A stretch of 64,000 nucleotides of DNA, taken from assembly GCA_024743255.1 (NCBI GenBank), contig JANSWY010000012.1, positions 1-64,000 on the forward strand, written 5' to 3'. The DNA comes from a bacterium. GTDB taxonomy: Bacteria > Bacteroidota > Bacteroidia > Cytophagales > Cyclobacteriaceae. A program made the translations under genes and the position numbers. Every line of letters starts with the position of its first letter. The first letter of the stretch is position 1. Under the pieces are notes generated by a model. That model saw only the letters and a program-made list of their open reading frames with translations, was not told where the DNA came from and made no database searches. Shown here in pieces: positions 8,196-16,516 of the stretch.

Positions 8196-10004
8196 ATGGC
8201 AAAGAAACTTTCTTTAAAGGAGCAGTTTAAGGCTCTTAAGCATATACCAGCTTTTCTCAAACTAATGTGGAAGAGCAATCCAACAATGGCTTCAATCAAT
8301 GTGGTTCTTAGGGTATTGAAATCTGTCTTACCCATTACCATGCTGTATGTGGGTAAGTTGATAATTGATGAAATTGTTGTATTGAGTCGGCAAAGTGATC
8401 CAGATCTGGAGATGCTTATCTGGTATGTTGCAATTGAATTTGGGTTAGCCATTATGTCGGATATATTCAATCGTGTGATAGCATTGATTGATAGTCTTTT
8501 GGGAGATCTGTTTGCTAATGAGACCTCAGTACGTCTAATGAAGCATGCATCTAAACTGGATCTTGATCAATTTGAGAATTCTGAGTTCTATGATAAGCTG
8601 GAGCGAGCTAGAAGACAAACTTTGGGTCGTACAGTATTGATGTCTCAGGTGCTGAGTCAATTTCAGGATTTGGTTACTATGCTTTCACTTGGTGTGGGAT
8701 TGGTGATATTTAACCCGCTGTTGATTGTGCTATTGATTATTGCAGTGATACCTGCATTTTTAGGAGAGAACCATTTTAACGAGCGTACTTATTCACTAGT
8801 TCACGGCTGGACTCCAATGAGGCGTGAACTTGATTATCTGAGATATACAGGAGCAAGTGATGTTACTGCAAAGGAGTTGAAGGTATTTGGCTTGTCTGAT
8901 TTCTTAACCGGCAGATTCAAACGGCTATCAGACGAATACTACGATTTGAATAAAGGAATTTCGCAAAAAAGAGCATTTTGGGGCGTAGTGTTTTCCGGGT
9001 TAGGAACAGCGGCGTACTATGGAACTTACGGTTTTATTATATACGAGACGGTAAATGGACAACTTACACTTGGTGACCTGACATTTCTTTCAGGTTCCTT
9101 CCTTAGGTTCAAAACATTGTTAGAAGGTGCTCTAAATAGATTTTCCAAGATAACTGAAGGTGCGATGTACCTCAAAGACTTTTTTGAATTCTTCGAGATC
9201 CAACCAAAGATTGCAACTAACCAAAGCAGTTTACCAATTCCCAGACCAATCAAACAGGGGTTTGAGTTTGAGAATGTTAGTTTCAAGTACGAGAATACTG
9301 AAACTTATGCCGTTAGAAATCTAAGCTTTAAGCTGGAGCCTGGTGAGAAGATGGCATTGGTTGGGGAGAATGGTGCAGGTAAAACTACATTGGTTAAACT
9401 ACTTGCCAGACTTTACGATCCAACGGAAGGGCGAATTTTATTAGATGGAGTTGATCTAAGGGATTATGACCCGGAAGACTTTAATAAGAATGTGGGCGTA
9501 ATATTCCAGGATTTTGTGAGGTTTAATTTTACAGCGGGATTGAATGTTGCAATTGGTCAGATTGAAGATAAGGAACAGCAAGAGTTGATTGAACAGGCAT
9601 CTGTCAAAAGTTTGGCGGATCAGGTGATTGAATCACTTCCGGACCGATATGATCAAATGATAGGGAAGCGATTTGAAGGTGGGGTAGACCTTTCCGGAGG
9701 ACAATGGCAAAAGATAGCGCTTGGTAGAGCTTACATGAGATCAGCACAAATGCTTATTCTGGATGAACCTACTGCCGCACTAGATGCGCGTGCTGAGCAT
9801 GAAGTCTTTAAGCGATTTGCTGAATTGACAAAAGATAAAACTGCAATCCTTATCTCACACAGATTCTCAACCGTAAGAATGGCGACCAAGATACTGGTCC
9901 TTGAAAACGGAGGGATTGCGGAAATTGGATCTCACAGCGAGCTGCTAGAGAAAAATGGTATCTACGCAAACTTGTTTAATCTTCAGGCTAGTGGATATCG
10001 CTAA
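8196..10004 (+). CDS. ABC exporter, fused membrane and ATPase domains
   Basis: 602 residues. The N-terminal 330 residues form a type IV exporter transmembrane domain of about six helices. The C-terminal 250 residues carry the nucleotide-binding domain: Walker A GENGAGKTTL, signature DLSGGQWQK, Walker B MLILDEPTA and H-loop ISHRFST. As a half-transporter it should work as a dimer in the inner membrane. The LSGGQWQK signature is frequent in lipid, drug and peptide exporters; there is no N-terminal C39 peptidase domain and no precursor peptide gene next to it, so the substrate is open. It stands alone; its stop overlaps the convergent rhodanese gene by four bases. Confidence 0.9.
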   Translation: MAKKLSLKEQFKALKHIPAFLKLMWKSNPTMASINVVLRVLKSVLPITMLYVGKLIIDEIVVLSRQSDPDLEMLIWYVAIEFGLAIMSDIFNRVIALIDSLLGDLFANETSVRLMKHASKLDLDQFENSEFYDKLERARRQTLGRTVLMSQVLSQFQDLVTMLSLGVGLVIFNPLLIVLLIIAVIPAFLGENHFNERTYSLVHGWTPMRRELDYLRYTGASDVTAKELKVFGLSDFLTGRFKRLSDEYYDLNKGISQKRAFWGVVFSGLGTAAYYGTYGFIIYETVNGQLTLGDLTFLSGSFLRFKTLLEGALNRFSKITEGAMYLKDFFEFFEIQPKIATNQSSLPIPRPIKQGFEFENVSFKYENTETYAVRNLSFKLEPGEKMALVGENGAGKTTLVKLLARLYDPTEGRILLDGVDLRDYDPEDFNKNVGVIFQDFVRFNFTAGLNVAIGQIEDKEQQELIEQASVKSLADQVIESLPDRYDQMIGKRFEGGVDLSGGQWQKIALGRAYMRSAQMLILDEPTAALDARAEHEVFKRFAELTKDKTAILISHRFSTVRMATKILVLENGGIAEIGSHSELLEKNGIYANLFNLQASGYR

Positions 10005-10378
10005 TTTTTGTTTTCAGCAGCCCAGCCTCGATATCCATCAGTTAGATCATAGACTTCCGTAAAGCCCTGGCTTACGAATATGTCCATTGCACTTGCGCTT
10101 CTTCCTCCTGCTGCACAGTACACCACGGTTGGTTTTGATTTGTCTAACTCGTTGATTTTCTCCTTGAATGCTTTATCGTAGAAGTCAATCTTAATAGCTC
10201 CAGGAATGGTGCCAAACGAGGTTTCTTCAGGAGTCCTTACATCGATTAACTGTAATTCTGGATTGCTCTGTAATTCCCCGAGCTTTTGATTGCTGATTTT
10301 TTCTGCAACTGGTTCTCCTGGTTGACAAGCAAAGAATACTAAGAGGCAAGTGATCAAAATAAGAGGTTTTGAAATCAT
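10001..10378 (-). CDS. Rhodanese-like lipoprotein
   Basis: 125 residues from the ATG at 10378; an earlier in-frame ATG at 10414 would run into the permease gene and lacks the signal at its N-terminus. The lipobox reads LITCLLVFFAC, so the protein is anchored on the periplasmic side. A single rhodanese domain follows, with the substrate motif LIDVRTPEE and the active-site loop CAAGGRS, which has the catalytic Cys. Single-domain rhodaneses transfer sulfane sulfur from thiosulfate or persulfides to a thiol acceptor. It starts 7 bases after the stop of the upstream EamA gene, so the two are likely one operon. Confidence 0.88.
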   Translation of the reverse strand: MISKPLILITCLLVFFACQPGEPVAEKISNQKLGELQSNPELQLIDVRTPEETSFGTIPGAIKIDFYDKAFKEKINELDKSKPTVVYCAAGGRSASAMDIFVSQGFTEVYDLTDGYRGWAAENKN

Positions 10379-10385
10379 CTTAAGC

Positions 10386-11258
10386 TTATTTTTTGAGTAC
10401 AATGAAATTACCACTAATAATAAGGATAATCCCTATGACAGTAAAATAAGTCAATTGATAATCTTCAAAAAAGTAGGAGATGGTAAGTGCAATTACTGGT
10501 ACTGCAACAATTACGTAACCGGCCACACTTGCTCCAACTTTACCAATTAATGTGAGGTAGGCCCCAAAAGCGATTACAGAACCAAATATAACTAAGTAGG
10601 ACAATGATATGAGGTATGAAGCGGATGTGTCAAATGTTATGTTTGCACCAGTGATTAATGCAATTGTCAACATCATAAGGCTTCCGTATAGCATTCCAAA
10701 TGCATTTGTTTGAATAACAGGCAAACCAAATTTCTGATTGCTAGCTGATGTTATGTTCCCGAGTGATGCTGAAATTACACTTAATGTACAAACTGCAAGT
10801 CCCTCTATTACTTTACCTTCAAAACTCATTCTAGCCAATTCTGGATAGAATATGAGGATTGTTCCTCCAAAGCCCAGCACCGCACCAAGTATTACCTTAG
10901 GTTCGATCTTAGTCTTTAAGATTAAAGCGCTAAAGAATATGTTCATGAAAACAAGTGTGCTGAAAAATATAGCCACCAATCCACTGCTCAGATATTGCTC
11001 AGACCAGTAAACTAACCAATAATTTATTCCGAAGAGAAGTAGGCCTTGCAACGCTATTCGAGCATGTTGCTTCTGATTAAACCTCAGATTTAATCCTGCA
11101 ATTTTTGAATATGTTAGTAGAATAAGACTAGCAAGAAAGAATCTGTAACTAACAGAATAGATTGGAGGAACAGACCCTAGTTGAAACTTAATTACGAACC
11201 ATGTAGATCCCCAAATTAATGCTGGCAGGATGAATAGAAATAAGTTGTTGATTCTCAA
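10386..11258 (-). CDS. EamA/DMT-family transporter
   Basis: 290 residues with ten hydrophobic helices and two EamA repeats (about 5-135 and 148-288). The opening LPALIWGSTWFVIKF matches the PALxWGSxxxxxK start common in this family. Members export amino acids, amines or other metabolites by drug/metabolite-type transport; the substrate cannot be read from sequence. The start is TTG (no ATG lies nearby in frame). It precedes the rhodanese lipoprotein by 7 bases, so they probably share a transcript. Confidence 0.85.
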   Translation of the reverse strand: MRINNLFLFILPALIWGSTWFVIKFQLGSVPPIYSVSYRFFLASLILLTYSKIAGLNLRFNQKQHARIALQGLLLFGINYWLVYWSEQYLSSGLVAIFFSTLVFMNIFFSALILKTKIEPKVILGAVLGFGGTILIFYPELARMSFEGKVIEGLAVCTLSVISASLGNITSASNQKFGLPVIQTNAFGMLYGSLMMLTIALITGANITFDTSASYLISLSYLVIFGSVIAFGAYLTLIGKVGASVAGYVIVAVPVIALTISYFFEDYQLTYFTVIGIILIISGNFIVLKK

Positions 11259-11317
11259 TGTTTACACCTTAATAAATGAATGGTGAATATACTGAAATTC
11301 AAATTTTGAACTGAAAC

Positions 11318-11361
11318 AAAAAGATGAATAACTTTCATCCAATTGATGAAAATTATTCATC
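11318..11361 (-). terminator. Strong hairpin terminator of the VOC gene
   Basis: 17-bp stem with one mismatch (11345-11361 with 11323-11339), five-base loop, followed on the minus strand by CTTTTT. It lies 27 bases after the VOC stop. Confidence 0.75.
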
Positions 11362-11388
11362 CTAACTAGAGCATTTTGATTTATCTGT

Positions 11389-11760
11389 TTATGCCATTGA
11401 GTGAAGCGCTACCCGATTGCCTTCTGTATCCATAAACTGAGCGATAAAGCCATTTTCTCCGATTGAGGTTTTTGGGAATAATACTTTTCCTCCTGCCTTT
11501 TCAACTCTTGCTAGCGGCACATCCAAATCGTCACCTCCATTTAGGTAAACCACAGAGCCAGCATTTGTTGGTTCATAGCCTTCACCCTTCACGACAGCTC
11601 CACCAACACCTCCTTGAGCGTGACCAGGAAGGAATCCCATTTGAAGTCCGCCTTCATTGTTCATTTGTTGAACTGTTCCGTCTAATAACTCGCTGTAGAA
11701 GTTACAAGCGCGATTGAAGTCTTTTGCCGGTATTTCAAACCAGCTGATTACGTTTGACAT
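11389..11760 (-). CDS. VOC superfamily (glyoxalase/bleomycin-resistance fold) protein
   Basis: 123 residues. It starts NVISWFEIPAKDFNRACNFY and ends DTEGNRVALHS, the usual beginning and end of a VOC protein built of two beta-alpha-beta-beta-beta modules. The family includes metal-dependent isomerases, dioxygenases and antibiotic-binding proteins; this short single-domain form would act as a cytoplasmic dimer. The reaction is not predictable from the sequence. Monocistronic, with a strong terminator behind it. Confidence 0.85.
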   Translation of the reverse strand: MSNVISWFEIPAKDFNRACNFYSELLDGTVQQMNNEGGLQMGFLPGHAQGGVGGAVVKGEGYEPTNAGSVVYLNGGDDLDVPLARVEKAGGKVLFPKTSIGENGFIAQFMDTEGNRVALHSMA

Positions 11761-11920
11761 AGTCTAAAAAATTTTGGTTTTCATTAATGATGTTCAAGGT
11801 AAGGTGATTGAGGGGTACTTTTCTTTAATAATAATGTTATTGTTAATATTCTAAATAGTTAATGTTATATTTAATTAATTGATTTACAGAATTATAATTA
11901 ATCAAATTATTAATATTTAA

Positions 11921-13369
11921 GTGGATTTATTACTTGATTTAATTAAGTCGCTTAGTAAAAGTGAAAAAAGGCATTTTAAAATGTTATCTGCTAAAACAGG
12001 TGAAAAACAGCACTATTTGGATCTGTTTGAATTCATTGATGTTCAGCATTCTTTAAATAATAAGCAACTAAATGAATGGGCAAGTCAACGTTCACTTGAT
12101 AAGCAGCTGCCGGTAATTAAGAATCAATTAATCCATTTGATCTATAGGGATTTAAGGAATTACCATAAATCATCTAAGAAGGCTGAAGTGAAGGATATTC
12201 TGAGGAACGTGGAGATTCTTTACAATAAAGAACTCTATGTTCATTGCAAGAAAGAAGTTCAGCGTGCGGAGAGAATTGCTTTGCAATATGAGTTGATCAT
12301 AGATCTTCATGAAATTGAAAACTGGAAAAGGAGACTACATCAAAATGAATTTCCAACTGACTATGTTGGTTTAGAAAAGATTCTGAGCAAACAGGGCAAG
12401 TCTTTAGAGAAAATCAGAAATAAGTATGTGTATAACCAATTGATACTAGATGTAACAAAAGCTCTGTCTAATGGGAGCCAGGATAAAGTCTTAAATGAAG
12501 AACTTCTAAAGGATCCTGGAAATGCTCAAACCATGGAAGCAATGGTGATGCATTATAATGCTGGTTATTTCAGATTTATTCAATCTGGAGAGAGTGAAAC
12601 AGCTAAAGGTTATTTACAGGAACTGATTGGCAAAATGGAAGAGGCTCCATTGCTATTGTCGGAGGATCCAGCTTTATATATGGCCAGCCTTAATAATTTG
12701 ATTAGCTATACCACCTATAACAGAAGTTTTGATGAAAGCCTCAAATACATTCAAAAAGTGAAGCTCTTTGCGACCAGCAACAAAATCACTTCGGAAAACA
12801 GGAATGTACTAAGGCAGCTACTGAGAACTTTGAATATCGAACTTGAAATTATGAGAGTTCAAATTGAATCTTACAGTCCTGAGGAATTTGAAACGATGGA
12901 GGAATATATTAAGAAGTATGAATTCAAAATGCCGAAGGAATATGTGATTTCATTTTGGTTTCAGTTTGCTAACATTCATTTTATGAGGAAAGACTTTAAG
13001 AGGTCGTTATTCTGGATCAACGAAATACTCAATTCTTCCAGATTCAAAGATACCAGAAGAGATATCCAGGGTTTTGCCAGGATCTTAAACCTAATGATCC
13101 ATTTAGAACGACAAAACCTTTTCGTCATGAGATATTTCGTTGACAGTACAAGAAGGTTTTTAAGAAAACAAAAAGGCATTGAGACATACGAGAAGTTGAT
13201 TCTACAGTTTTTCTCTAAGATAGGTAAAGCTCCAATCCTTGAACATGCTGTATTGTATCGAAACTTGCATGATAATTTGTTCCCAGAATCTGGTGATTGG
13301 TTGCTTTCTGAGCAAGTACTGGACTATATCGATTTCAAACGTTGGATAGAAGACAAACTGAAGATGTAA
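11921..13369 (+). CDS. Large all-helical cytoplasmic protein of unknown function
   Basis: 482 residues, GTG start; the first residues (DLLLDLIKSLSKSEKRHFKM) follow directly and there is no nearby ATG. No signal peptide or membrane segment. The protein is almost entirely helical with many charged pairs, in a pattern like irregular TPR/alpha-solenoid repeats (KGYLQELIGKMEEAPLLLSE, FDESLKYIQKVKLFATS). I recognise this as the type of lineage-specific helical protein common in Cytophagales but can assign no role. The upstream 150 bases are extremely AT-rich with no consensus promoter. Confidence 0.75.
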   Translation: MDLLLDLIKSLSKSEKRHFKMLSAKTGEKQHYLDLFEFIDVQHSLNNKQLNEWASQRSLDKQLPVIKNQLIHLIYRDLRNYHKSSKKAEVKDILRNVEILYNKELYVHCKKEVQRAERIALQYELIIDLHEIENWKRRLHQNEFPTDYVGLEKILSKQGKSLEKIRNKYVYNQLILDVTKALSNGSQDKVLNEELLKDPGNAQTMEAMVMHYNAGYFRFIQSGESETAKGYLQELIGKMEEAPLLLSEDPALYMASLNNLISYTTYNRSFDESLKYIQKVKLFATSNKITSENRNVLRQLLRTLNIELEIMRVQIESYSPEEFETMEEYIKKYEFKMPKEYVISFWFQFANIHFMRKDFKRSLFWINEILNSSRFKDTRRDIQGFARILNLMIHLERQNLFVMRYFVDSTRRFLRKQKGIETYEKLILQFFSKIGKAPILEHAVLYRNLHDNLFPESGDWLLSEQVLDYIDFKRWIEDKLKM

Positions 13370-13435
13370 ATAGTTTTGATATTTATGTGTTTGTACATAT
13401 ATTGTTGTAAACTATAAATTTTAAATACTAATATT

Positions 13436-13672
13436 ATGTCAACAGCAAAAAGAGCAGGGGATCAACCATTGGCAGTGGAATTAGAAGCAGGTAAGAACTA
13501 TGCATGGTGTTCATGCGGACTTTCAAGTAATCAACCTTATTGTGATGGATCTCACAAAACCACTGATTTTACACCTGTAGTATTCAAAGCTGAAGAAAGT
13601 GGGACTAAGTATCTGTGTACTTGCAAAACCACTGGCAATTCACCGTTCTGCGACGGCTCCCATTCCAAGTGA
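13436..13672 (+). CDS. CDGSH iron-sulfur domain protein, tandem motifs
   Basis: 78 residues with two CDGSH motifs: CSCGLSSNQPYCDGSH and CTCKTTGNSPFCDGSH. Each supplies three Cys and one His to bind a [2Fe-2S] cluster, so the protein should hold two clusters, like the inner mitochondrial/bacterial Miner2 (CISD3) type. Cluster transfer or redox sensing is the usual role. No membrane anchor. Its stop codon directly abuts the stop of the convergent DUF2461 gene with no bases between. Confidence 0.93.
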   Translation: MSTAKRAGDQPLAVELEAGKNYAWCSCGLSSNQPYCDGSHKTTDFTPVVFKAEESGTKYLCTCKTTGNSPFCDGSHSK

Positions 13673-14362
13673 TTATGCTATAAGTGAAATGCCATTTAAA
13701 TCGGTTGTTAGAATTTCGCTCATGTAATCGAAAAATGGCCTCATTCTTTTAAAGCGGTCAGCCATGAGTGAAGAGAAATTGTCTGAGGTAATCTCCTTAT
13801 CGTTGAAGGTGTGTCCAATTAAAAATTGCTTATATCTCAACAGATCAATTGCTGGATGATCTTTGGAGTATCCTTTTGGTGCGGTTTTTACTTGCTCGCC
13901 ATCCAGTTGGCCAAAGGCCTCAACAAACTCTTTTGATTCAATAATCTCCCTCAATCTTTCTGGCTCTTCAGCAAGGTGACTTCTTATTAGCTTAAGATCT
14001 TCAGGGTTGGGGCCCCAGAATCCTCCACCTACCATTGCGTTTCCGGGTTCTATACTAAAGTAGTAACCACCACGTAATTCAGCTGTTGCTCTTTTAAAAC
14101 CGCCACTGAAATTAGTTTTGTATGGAGCTTTATCTTTTGAAAACCGAACATCTCTATAAATCCTAAAAAGACTTTTCTTGCCAGATACGGTTTCTATGTG
14201 ATCTGATTCATTTAGTTGGTCCAGCAGATCATCAGCAAATTCGATTACATTTTGATGGGCCTGTTGGTATAGCTTCTTGTTTTCATTAAACCAATCTCTG
14301 TTATTGTTGCTTTTTAAGTCTTTTAAAAACTTAAGAGTGGATTTCTCAATTTTTGCTGCCAT
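13673..14362 (-). CDS. DUF2461 (TIGR02453) family protein
   Basis: 229 residues. The start STLKFLKDLKSNNNRDWFNE, the middle LFRIYRDVRFSKDKAPYKTN and GGYYFSIEPGNAMVGGGFW are the hallmark segments of DUF2461, a widespread family with no assigned reaction. The conserved Arg, Asp and Lys residues in RDVRFSKDK suggest a ligand or phosphate-binding site. No signal peptide. It looks monocistronic. Confidence 0.9.
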   Translation of the reverse strand: MAAKIEKSTLKFLKDLKSNNNRDWFNENKKLYQQAHQNVIEFADDLLDQLNESDHIETVSGKKSLFRIYRDVRFSKDKAPYKTNFSGGFKRATAELRGGYYFSIEPGNAMVGGGFWGPNPEDLKLIRSHLAEEPERLREIIESKEFVEAFGQLDGEQVKTAPKGYSKDHPAIDLLRYKQFLIGHTFNDKEITSDNFSSLMADRFKRMRPFFDYMSEILTTDLNGISLIA

Positions 14363-14468
14363 TATGATAGGTTAATTATTCAGTGTTTAGATAATACGTC
14401 CTTCTTGATTGAAAGGATCAGGAATTATTCAAAGTTGTTAAAATGTTTGCAAACCTAATTGTGTTTTT

Positions 14469-14498
14469 GGACCATTTTATTTGGAATAAGGACCATTT
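14469..14498. promoter_or_regulatory. Direct repeat GGACCATTT spaced two helical turns
   Basis: GGACCATTT at 14469-14477 and 14490-14498, 21 bases apart, with a third weaker copy (TGACCATTA) at 14572-14580. A palindrome GTTTGCAAAC lies just upstream at 14445-14454. Same-face direct repeats of this kind are typical of LytTR- or AraC-type regulator sites. They lie between the divergent DUF2461 gene and the 58-residue gene. Confidence 0.35.
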
Positions 14499-14647
14499 CT
14501 CAATGTTTTATGAATGTAAAAAATAGTTAACCCAATATTTGCTAAATCAATCGTTAAAAATTCCGGTTCACTGACCATTATGATCATCGTCTGAGAATTC
14601 CCCACTACTTTCGAAATGTAATAATTAATTAAATCCACAAATCAGCT

Positions 14648-14824
14648 ATGAAAAGTATTATTAGAGCAATTAAGTACACAGTTCTTTACGCAATGAAATC
14701 AACGGTATATGGCTACAAAGTAGTTTTCAGAGATGCCGACAAAACTTGGGCAGTATTAAAAGGTGGTGAGGTTTACTACATGAATACCAAGCGCAAGTGC
14801 TACGAATTTGTGTGTCTAGCATAA
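14648..14824 (+). CDS. Short basic protein, 58 residues, paralogue-like to the gene at 7207
   Basis: ATG at 14648-14650, stop TAA at 14822-14824. It reads MKSIIRAIKYTVLYAMKSTV, then VVFRDADKTWAVLKGGEVYY, ending CYEFVCLA. The core DKTW-x-V-x-KGG-x-V-x-Y-x-x-T-x-x-x-C matches the 54-residue protein at 7207-7371, so both belong to one small unrecognised family. The fold is probably a short helix followed by a beta hairpin. A terminator follows 40 bases downstream; a weak -7 candidate (TACTTTCG, 14606-14613) and direct repeats lie upstream. Function unknown. Confidence 0.7.
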   Translation: MKSIIRAIKYTVLYAMKSTVYGYKVVFRDADKTWAVLKGGEVYYMNTKRKCYEFVCLA

Positions 14825-14864
14825 GAAATTAAGAATTTATACAATAGGTTTAGGTTAGCAAAAC

Positions 14865-14892
14865 GGGGCGTCTTTTAGGCATCCCTTTTTTT
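14865..14892 (+). terminator. Terminator after the 58-residue gene
   Basis: GGGGCGTC (14865-14872) folds back on GGCATCCC (14878-14885) through G-U pairs and one mismatch, followed by seven T. Confidence 0.6.
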
Positions 14893-14993
14893 ATGCCCAA
14901 ATTTTTGTAGAACATAATTTGATTCTCAATTTTTAGATATTATTACGGAGGTATCCAAGTAACAATACTTTCTTTCACTCGTCTAATTGTATA

Positions 14994-16415
14994 ATGAGGA
15001 TTGGTCTATTTCTTCTAATAATTTGTTTGCATACTGTATCATACGGACAAATTGACTTTATTATTTCCTCTGTACCAGCCAATACACCAGATTCTGCTCA
15101 GATTTATATTACCGGGAGCTTTAACGATTGGCAGCCAGCTCAAGATGAATATCGGCTTACACTGAATAATGGTGTATACAGCATTTCACTGCCAAATGAT
15201 TCTGCTGACTTTGAATACAAATTTACACGAGGTAGCTGGTTATCGGTAGAAAGTGATATCAATTACCTGCCAAGACCCAATAGAAGATACGTTGTTGCTG
15301 AAAATAACAGATCCATCAATATAGAAATTGCCAATTGGCAGGAACTGGATAGGGGAGTTGGAATAAACCTTTATACCTATACTTTAATCGTTTGTTTGCT
15401 TTATTGCCTCTTCTTTGTAGTTGGAATTCAGTATGTTGTTAGGAGACCAAATGATATCTACACTGTCTTTCTTGCTTTTCTGCCAGTAATATTGATGGTG
15501 TTTGCCGGAAGAATTTTTTCTACAGTTGATGCATATAACTGGCAACCAATATTGGAGAATGTTTCACACTGGGTTGTGCTGGTTTCCGCTCTGTCCTCAC
15601 TTCTTATTGTCTATTGGATAGGAAAACGGAATTACTTCAGGGTTCAGGCTTATGTTTTTTATGCTTTTGGTCTATTAAGCTTGCCCATAATTATTCTTAA
15701 TATAATGGACATGGTTCCAAAGTATTGGTTATCCATGCATGCAGGATCATTCCAAATCCCTATTTATAGAAGCTTAGTTACTACCATCATTTTATTGATG
15801 ATTTTGGGATCATTCTTCCAGAAACGGTTTTTATTCAAAGGTTACTCCGGGCTTTTATATGTGATTGGAACTGTTTTAATCTTACTCTCTGCTTGGAATG
15901 GTTTACTTGTCTGGAAATATTGGAACCAATCAGATTTCCTGATCTCTATTGAAAATTACGTACATGTTGCAATTGTACTTTGGGGATTGATGTTATTGGT
16001 TTCGGTTGTATATGTTTTTACACCAAATATTAGGTTAAGAAAAGCCACAAAAAGAAAACCTTTAGGCGAACTGGGAAGCTTAAAGAAAAGACTTGAAGAC
16101 GTCATGCAAAACCAAAACGCCTACCGTAACCCGAACCTGGATTTGGATTTACTGGCTGAGCAAATGGATGTCAATAGAAATACTTTATCGAAAGTGATCA
16201 ACGAAGGGTATGGGATGAATTTCTTCGATTTTGTCAATAAAGCCAGAATAGAGGAATTCGTCAATTTCGTTTTGACTGATAATTACCATAATTATACCTA
16301 CCAATATCTGGCCGAGAAGGTCGGGTTCAATTCAAAATCTTCCTTTAACAGAGCCTTCAAAAAATTTAAAGGAATGACTCCCAGAGACTATTTTAAGGCA
16401 GTGAAAGAGAAATAG
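14994..16415 (+). CDS. Membrane AraC-type regulator with periplasmic CBM48/AMPK-beta-like domain
   Basis: 473 residues. A signal peptide covers 1-19. Residues about 22-115 look like a glycogen-binding CBM48/AMPK-beta E-set domain (IYITGSFNDWQP ... NGVYSISLPND ... FEYKFTRGSW). About seven hydrophobic helices follow (130-345), then a C-terminal AraC DNA-binding domain (375-473) with LLAEQMDVNRNTLSKVINE and LAEKVGFNSKSSFNRAF, ending FKGMTPRDYF. The layout predicts an inner-membrane one-component regulator with its sensor in the periplasm. The glucan-binding idea comes from the domain family, not from visible binding residues. The Gfo/Idh-like gene 101 bases downstream could be a target. Confidence 0.87.
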   Translation: MRIGLFLLIICLHTVSYGQIDFIISSVPANTPDSAQIYITGSFNDWQPAQDEYRLTLNNGVYSISLPNDSADFEYKFTRGSWLSVESDINYLPRPNRRYVVAENNRSINIEIANWQELDRGVGINLYTYTLIVCLLYCLFFVVGIQYVVRRPNDIYTVFLAFLPVILMVFAGRIFSTVDAYNWQPILENVSHWVVLVSALSSLLIVYWIGKRNYFRVQAYVFYAFGLLSLPIIILNIMDMVPKYWLSMHAGSFQIPIYRSLVTTIILLMILGSFFQKRFLFKGYSGLLYVIGTVLILLSAWNGLLVWKYWNQSDFLISIENYVHVAIVLWGLMLLVSVVYVFTPNIRLRKATKRKPLGELGSLKKRLEDVMQNQNAYRNPNLDLDLLAEQMDVNRNTLSKVINEGYGMNFFDFVNKARIEEFVNFVLTDNYHNYTYQYLAEKVGFNSKSSFNRAFKKFKGMTPRDYFKAVKEK

Positions 16416-16516
16416 TTTGTAGCAGTTGATACTTTGACACTTATTCTTCGGGTATAAATTTTTTCATTTCTTTTCTGAAAGCTATCATTAACCTGGAATT
16501 TTAAAATGTAGAAGAA

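Noticed and set aside
8196-10004. Bacteriocin export system
   Set aside because: The exporter lacks a C39 peptidase domain and no double-glycine precursor or immunity gene is adjacent.
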